Below are positions 58,928 through 64,000 of a stretch of 64,000 bases of DNA, piece after piece; the first letter of the stretch is position 1; every line of letters begins with the position of its first letter. Under the pieces are notes generated by a model. The model saw nothing but the letters and a program-made list of their open reading frames with translations, was not told the origin of the DNA and searched no databases. Location: contig CM062387.1 of NCBI GenBank assembly GCA_031310005.1, positions 1,674,001-1,738,000 on the forward strand, given 5' to 3'. Source of the DNA: Dactylellina haptotyla (lineage: Eukaryota; Ascomycota; Orbiliomycetes; Orbiliales; Orbiliaceae). The position numbers were made by a program, and so were the translations under genes.

Positions 58928-60727
58928 TTAGTGTCCAAATACGAGTTCGCTCGCTGCAGCCATACTTGAGTCTCCTCCAGCAAAAAGTTGATCAAGCCAA
59001 GCCATCGTGTCTGGTATGCTCGTCATATCGATGACTTCGCTAGGGGTAGTGTGCGGTGTATATGAATTGGTAACGCTATCATCTCTAAATACCACGCCCG
59101 CGATTCTATTCAAATGGTGCAGAACATCACCGGCAAGCGGCCAGAATTGACTCATCTGTTTAAGTAAACCTGTCATAACGGCAACTCGCTCGCGGTGCTG
59201 GAGGGTACAGCTGTATGAATGAGAGGAGCATGCGGAAAGCTGGACGACGCAGCCGAATACTAAGCAGCAAATAAATAGCGGAGAGTGGTTAACTACTGGA
59301 AGAGATGCTAGATTTGAAAGATCTTTGCATGCGGTGATTGATTTGATGGCGTCTTGACTGGATGCCGAATGAACGCGATCTGCGCGCGGGACACAAGCCA
59401 AATCAGACAGAGAAGGAAGGTTGAGTGCCAGCTCACTTCTAGGGAAATGTATTAAGATATAAGTATAGTCAATGAAGGAATGCGCCTGGAGCATCATGTG
59501 ATCGACTATATCTAAGTCGTTGATGAATTCCGTTTTTTCGACTGGCAAATGAAGTCTCCAAGCTCTTAGTGCATTATCGACAGCTTGCACTTCATCCTGG
59601 ACCCCATGGCCGGATCCAGTAATAGCAATCGCTCGGGCCAGGATTCGGATGGCTGCGATTCGGTAGCAGGCAGACCCAAAGTCCGCACTTTCGTTACTGA
59701 AAAGGCGCTGGTCGAACTGATGCAAACTCACAGATGGGGTTCGCAACATTCCTTTAACGTAAAGATGCTCGCTGCATGGGAGGGACGCCGAAAGCTCAAC
59801 CAGGTTACATTTGAAGCTGGCCTGTCTATGAAGCCCCGCGAAGTATCCGTCGGCGACGTATAACTCCCACCACGTCCGCCGGTAACTTTCTTCTTTAACC
59901 GCATCGTTACTCCCATACTCAGCGGCAAAGTCGTAACGGTTCATTCCTAAGTTGATTGCCATTTCGCATGCCCTAGCAAGTGCTACGGAAGCTTTCGCCA
60001 TGTCCAGGCGAGCATGTAGTACAATTGCAAAGAGCAGCAGGCTTTGAACCAAGTATACGGAAGACCCCGCAGCCGCCGCTAGTTGAGCGTCTACAGCATC
60101 TACCAGGTCATCGTTCGATTTCCTCGGTGCGAACTGACTTCCAGCTAGTTGAACTATAAGCTTAAGGTATACTGGGTATGTTTGAGTTTTATAGCAGTTT
60201 TGTGGCACCAAAAATGGATGAGTCGGATAGAAATGCGAGTAAAACAAGCCCAGGAGGTATTCGTCGTCTTGAAAACGTGGATCTGTACCAGCGAAGGATG
60301 AACTAAATGGCTGTTGTGACGGTGTTACGTTTGGCCGAAAGACGGGTCTTGTCCCTGGTATTTCAGCGAGCGCACGACTTGATGCCGGTATCGATGTCGG
60401 TGTTATTGCACCAGATACTCGGATATCTGGTGATTGCGGCGCAAGGGATGGGGATGCAGATGGAGATAGATCTGTAGACGGGCCAGGGGACATCAACAGT
60501 TGTTCCGCAGGGCTTCCCGGGATCCTGTTACGTCTCCGAGATACGCTCCCCTGATAGCCGCGACGCGAGGGCACGTACGTGCAGTTCAAAGAATTTTTCG
60601 CACACCTTGAACATATCGGTTGTGAGGCATCGCATTTGACGTGTTTCCTCCTACACTCCCAGCAGGCGAGTAGTGACGGCTTCCCAGCCTGGCGTTTTCC
60701 TTTGCTCGAAGCTTCCAGATCCGCCAT
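58928..60727 (-). CDS. Zn2Cys6 fungal transcription factor
   Basis: DNA-binding regulator specific to fungi. Single exon, 599 aa. The binuclear cluster has C-x2-C-x6-C-x6-C-x2-C-x6-C (Cys22, 25, 32, 39, 42, 49: ACWECRRKHVKCDASQPICS...), followed by a basic linker RRGYQGSVSRRRNR and a Ser/Pro-rich segment. The middle region is the fungal_trans/MHR type (YLLGLFYSHFYPTHPFLVP, LARACEMAINLGMNRYDF, SYRRTWWELYVADGYFAGLH). The C-terminus holds a short acidic region. It may control the adjacent ABCG transporter and methyltransferase genes (inference from position). Upstream is a 1.3-kb spacer. Confidence 0.95.
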   Translation of the reverse strand: MADLEASSKGKRQAGKPSLLACWECRRKHVKCDASQPICSRCAKNSLNCTYVPSRRGYQGSVSRRRNRIPGSPAEQLLMSPGPSTDLSPSASPSLAPQSPDIRVSGAITPTSIPASSRALAEIPGTRPVFRPNVTPSQQPFSSSFAGTDPRFQDDEYLLGLFYSHFYPTHPFLVPQNCYKTQTYPVYLKLIVQLAGSQFAPRKSNDDLVDAVDAQLAAAAGSSVYLVQSLLLFAIVLHARLDMAKASVALARACEMAINLGMNRYDFAAEYGSNDAVKEESYRRTWWELYVADGYFAGLHRQASFKCNLVELSASLPCSEHLYVKGMLRTPSVSLHQFDQRLFSNESADFGSACYRIAAIRILARAIAITGSGHGVQDEVQAVDNALRAWRLHLPVEKTEFINDLDIVDHMMLQAHSFIDYTYILIHFPRSELALNLPSLSDLACVPRADRVHSASSQDAIKSITACKDLSNLASLPVVNHSPLFICCLVFGCVVQLSACSSHSYSCTLQHRERVAVMTGLLKQMSQFWPLAGDVLHHLNRIAGVVFRDDSVTNSYTPHTTPSEVIDMTSIPDTMAWLDQLFAGGDSSMAAASELVFGH

Positions 60728-62015
60728 GAGATAGATTTCGGATGACTACACCTATAAAGCTTCAGATCTATGCCGTTAGCAATATAATTGATGAAAAATC
60801 AAATTATCCTTGCGATTTTCTTGATGATACTATTTGGTTATGGTTGTTTGTACAAGCCCGGCAATCGATAGTTCGCCAAGACATGATGGTCCCCGACAGT
60901 CCCCGAACTCAGCTAAGCAACAGCCACGCCACCTGTAGACACCGATGGCACGGCGTAAAATAAAGATACAAAGAAGCTTACTATCAAACCACCGAAGTGT
61001 AGGGCAGCTGAGCCAAATCTAAAATTTAAAGTATCACCAAAGAAGTGATCGACGATAGCACCGATTTCGATTGTGACATACAAAGCTTCCGAGGATATCC
61101 TCTCAATCACCATTAACAACACACGAAAACAGAGAACAATGGAACACGAATTGTGACCCTATATGCTTTCCAAGGAACGCGTCTCATGACAACTTAAGTA
61201 CCCTAAATATTCAAATAATTCGCTATATATAGTCGCTCCTCCTAGTATCTCGCACAAATATTTTGATCCCCGAAGGACTGAGCGGTGCAGAACAGAAGCA
61301 AAATACGCGAAATTGATGCCATGCATGGGCATGGATAATTATAATTCTTACATCGATCAGAACTGTCGATATTGAGGAATATATATTTCCATGAGCTACC
61401 CAGATACTTATCTATAATTTCTCTCGCGATAATTGATAATTATCAAGAGAAATCATTCCACTAATTCAAGCAACGGCCGAGCTCTAATATCGCCACTAGT
61501 CTTTTTTCCTTTGCGATTGATTTTGCCTTCCAAAATCTTCAGCCCGCTTTGAGGTACAACTCCAGCAGCATACGAGGCTGGCCAAGCAAATATACCATAA
61601 CACTTGGCGAAACTCGAGCCCCGTTTGGCCAATTAAGTAACGCTTGAATATGCATATTGTACCACAATCTTGCCGTGCCGTTGATATTTGTGGTACCACA
61701 AGATGCATGCGCATATGCAAGGTGTAAAGTGAACTGCAATCAATGAAGCCTTCGGCCAGATTCCAGGCGGTGGCGATAACCAGAAGCGCTGGGGCTGAAA
61801 GATTAAAAATCCAATGCCTTGTGGTTTAAAATCTGGAAGATCCCAAGAAACGGAACTGTGGATGATTGTGGAACCTATACAGTCTGCTAATGTACCAACA
61901 GCTCGACGGATCATATACACAACTAGGTCGTGGGACTCAAAGTTAGCTTCAAGCCGTAGCTAAAACGGGCTTGATACAACAAAGGGGGTAGGGAGATAAT
62001 ATTCCGAAAACTGAG
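60728..62015. other. Intergenic region between Zn2Cys6 and CFEM genes
   Basis: 1.3-kb head-to-head spacer holding the promoters of both flanking genes. Only short open frames are present and none has recognisable character. AT-rich inverted sequence (ATAATTGATAATTATCA) occurs at 61428-61445. Confidence 0.5.
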
Positions 62016-62955
62016 ATGAATAAGTCTTGGATATTGGCAATCTGGGTTGGCTGGAATCTCGGGGTCACAGTTGCTCAGTTGGACGCCCTTCCCCAATGCG
62101 CGGTAAGTTTTAGGATTTTTTCAAAATCATCCTTCCCTAGCCTTATCCCTAGACAAAGTTGTGGTACCGACCGAAATTCTTCCCCTTAGATCTAAAATAT
62201 TCGGTCAAAAACATCAAGGAAGCAGCGAAACTAACACGGCGGTATCTATCTAGCTTACGTGCGCACTAAAATCTTTGGGAAACACTGGATGCGCCCAAAC
62301 AGATGTCGCTTGTGTCTGCAACGCATCGTCATTTATCGATAGCCTCGTTCCGTGTACCAGAAACGCTTGTAGTGCGAGCGAATTCGATCAAACCGTTGCA
62401 GCTGCCCAAGGACTCTGTTCTTCCGCCGGTGTGGATTTAATACTTCCTAGTGGGGTTACTACCGCTATAGGTCCCACCGGAATCGCGACACTGATCCTCT
62501 CGGATCCAACGCTGCTGAGCTCGACCTCCGTGTTCACCAGCAATATTCCTGCAGTAGACGTCCCTACAGTTCCAAGTGGTATTTCTGGATTCAGCTCCCG
62601 AGATACCTCACAAACAAGTTCTCCACGAACGCAAACAACATCGACTAAGTCTAGCACCTCAACTCGAATTTCTACGACAAGCAGTACCTCATTTGGAACC
62701 TCTACAACAAGCACGAGATCAAGTAGCACCAGTTCCCCCTCTGCAAGTACAAGTCCACAACCCGCCAATGGGTCGAAATTAGGCAGCGGGGCTATTGCTG
62801 GAATTGCTGTCGGAGTAGGTGTTCCATTGTTGGCGATTTGTTTATTTGTGGGCTTTCGAATGGGGAGACAGAAGCCCGATGTGCCTGTAATTCCTATTAA
62901 TAATGACCCGGAGGCGAGAGAATGGGGCGGGATCGGTCCAGATAAACATCAATAG
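62016..62955 (+). CDS. CFEM-domain membrane protein
   Basis: Extracellular cysteine-rich protein of the fungal CFEM class, which can bind haem or act as surface receptor or effector. Exons 62016-62102 and 62254-62955 (intron 151 nt, GTAAGT...TCTAG) total 789 nt, 262 aa. Signal peptide MNKSWILAIWVGWNLGVTVA. The CFEM domain has eight Cys (QCA, LTC, TGC, VACVC, VPC, NAC, GLC), with the conserved Asp in CAQTDVACVC, which coordinates haem iron in characterised members. A Ser/Thr-rich stalk (likely O-glycosylated) follows. The end is a transmembrane helix IAGIAVGVGVPLLAICLFVG with a 36-residue cytosolic tail, so it is anchored by a helix rather than GPI. The exon join falls between Cys 1 and Cys 2. 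Confidence 0.93.
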
Positions 62956-63711
62956 CTCGGAATATGGTCATAATATTTCTAGGGTGGACTGATTGTATTA
63001 TCTTGTATTAAGCGTGAGAAACTCTCCCCGCTTAGCTGATTAATTCGTTGGTTCCTGCCAAGTATGCGCCATTTTGGCCGAGCCGGCTGTCTGCATGCAT
63101 CGAAGATCCCCGGTCTGCGTTGACATGGCCGTCGACACATGTCTCAAACCTTTCCGCATCCCTGGGAGGATCAGCGATATCTATCGTACGGAGGCGGAAA
63201 GAAATAACTTCGAGAACTTCTTTCTGTTATGTCATGCATGCACGATTATGCGTTCGTAGAGGTCTACTTCGATGAGGTGGAACGGGTCCGAGCAACTGTT
63301 GACCCCTTAGTATGCAAGCTGTGTCTTGAATTCGCAATCCTGAAAAAATATTATTGTATCGATTGTCTAATGAAATCTTGGAATCTCAGTATATGCATAT
63401 GCATATTTGTCTTACCTTGTTCGTGTAGAAAGTGCTATTGGGTAGGCTTTTAGAGCGGTGAGGGGTGAGATACGTCATATCAGGGCTGCTCCCGTCACTG
63501 GAGAACATATATACTTACCGGAGCATCCGCATACTCTTACTCACATCCTCTTACCCCTCCATGATCAAACATCCTTGCCTCTTACTTTGTGCTCCCCTCA
63601 ATAGATAATTAAATTAAATTACCTTGTATGAAAATCACAGGTGCTGAATTGGCGAACCTAGCTAATTTCTCCACAGTTAGCACTGCAACACATCATTGTC
63701 CGAATTCCGCA
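62956..63711. other. Intergenic region after the CFEM gene
   Basis: 750 bp with several short overlapping open frames that show no recognisable protein character. It should contain the promoter of the gene starting at 63712. Confidence 0.45.
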
Positions 63712-64000
63712 ATGGCTCTGGCACGACATGTACGTATTCACTCTAACGCAGAATCTATTCCATAAAATAATGCAGCCGGAAATTCGAGGGAAAGCACATA
63801 CAATCTAGAAGATTAACTAGCGATTTGCATTTTCAAAACGTCTAAAAGCAATGAGCTAATATTGAACACCTAACGACGTATACGCAGGTCAACCCCGACG
63901 AAATTGTCGCAGGACTCCAAAATCTGCATATGAGCGAGGCCGGCCAAAAACGGGTTCATACTCGCGGTGGCACTTCCCATATCACTCCGTACACTACTCG
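63712..64000 (+). CDS. 5' end of an unidentified gene, cut by the window edge
   Basis: Proposed exon 1 63712-63729 (MALARH) and exon 2 from 63888 onward; the 158-nt intron has donor GTACGT, branch-like CTAAC and acceptor ACGCAG. The visible protein reads MALARH|VNPDEIVAGLQNLHMSEAGQKR...HTRGGTSHITPYTTR and is open to the edge. Good splice signals and a continuous frame support a real gene, but only about 43 residues are visible and I do not recognise the family. The first ATG could lie further upstream. Confidence 0.5.

Overview
The window reads as nuclear DNA of a filamentous ascomycete (Pezizomycotina). The evidence is short introns (about 60-170 nt, mostly GTRNGT...YAG with CTRAC-like branch sites), a fungal Zn2Cys6 regulator, a CFEM protein, a type-3 copper tyrosinase, a WHITE-type ABCG half transporter and a secreted Asn/Gly-rich fungal protein. 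I cannot name the class or species from sequence alone. I recognise no rRNA or tRNA gene, CRISPR array, intact transposon or viral fossil.

Layout. 1-1927: 3' part of a tyrosinase gene (+). 2781-4738 (-) and 5125-6360 (+): two divergent F-box proteins. 6793-9990 (+): the DNA helicase CHL1 in seven exons, one of only 5 nt. 12044-13684 (+): a secreted Asn/Gly-rich protein with two possible C-termini. 13685-18335: a gene-poor, partly AT-rich stretch. 18336-18893 (+): a 165-aa protein of unknown function. 19494-21056 (+): COG5, convergent with a PHO84-like MFS transporter at 21329-23462 (-). 25193-27362 (-): a CCCH zinc-finger (LEE1-like) protein with almost 10 kb of non-coding DNA upstream. 37111-39577 (-): the meiotic recombination factor HOP2 with unusually long introns. 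40339-45342 (-) and 46539-50676 (+): UDP-glucose:glycoprotein glucosyltransferase and coatomer alpha, divergent across one 1.2-kb promoter. 53419-54070 (-): ERV1. 54647-60727: a SAM methyltransferase (+), an ABCG half transporter (-) and a Zn2Cys6 regulator (-), followed by a CFEM membrane protein at 62016-62955 (+). From 63712 (+): the 5' end of one more gene.

Three genes (COG5, UGGT and coatomer alpha) serve the ER-Golgi system. UGGT ends in KDEL, so it should depend on retrieval by COPI, of which coatomer alpha is a subunit, while COG tethers retrograde Golgi vesicles. CHL1 (sister-chromatid cohesion) and HOP2 (meiotic strand exchange) are both chromosome-maintenance genes. The methyltransferase/ABCG/Zn2Cys6 trio has the look of a small specialised-metabolism or detoxification locus, but no backbone synthase is in view.

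Exon boundaries were assigned by eye from splice consensus, continuous reading frame and match to remembered family sequences. For every complete multi-exon gene except HOP2 the proposed exon lengths sum to a multiple of three.
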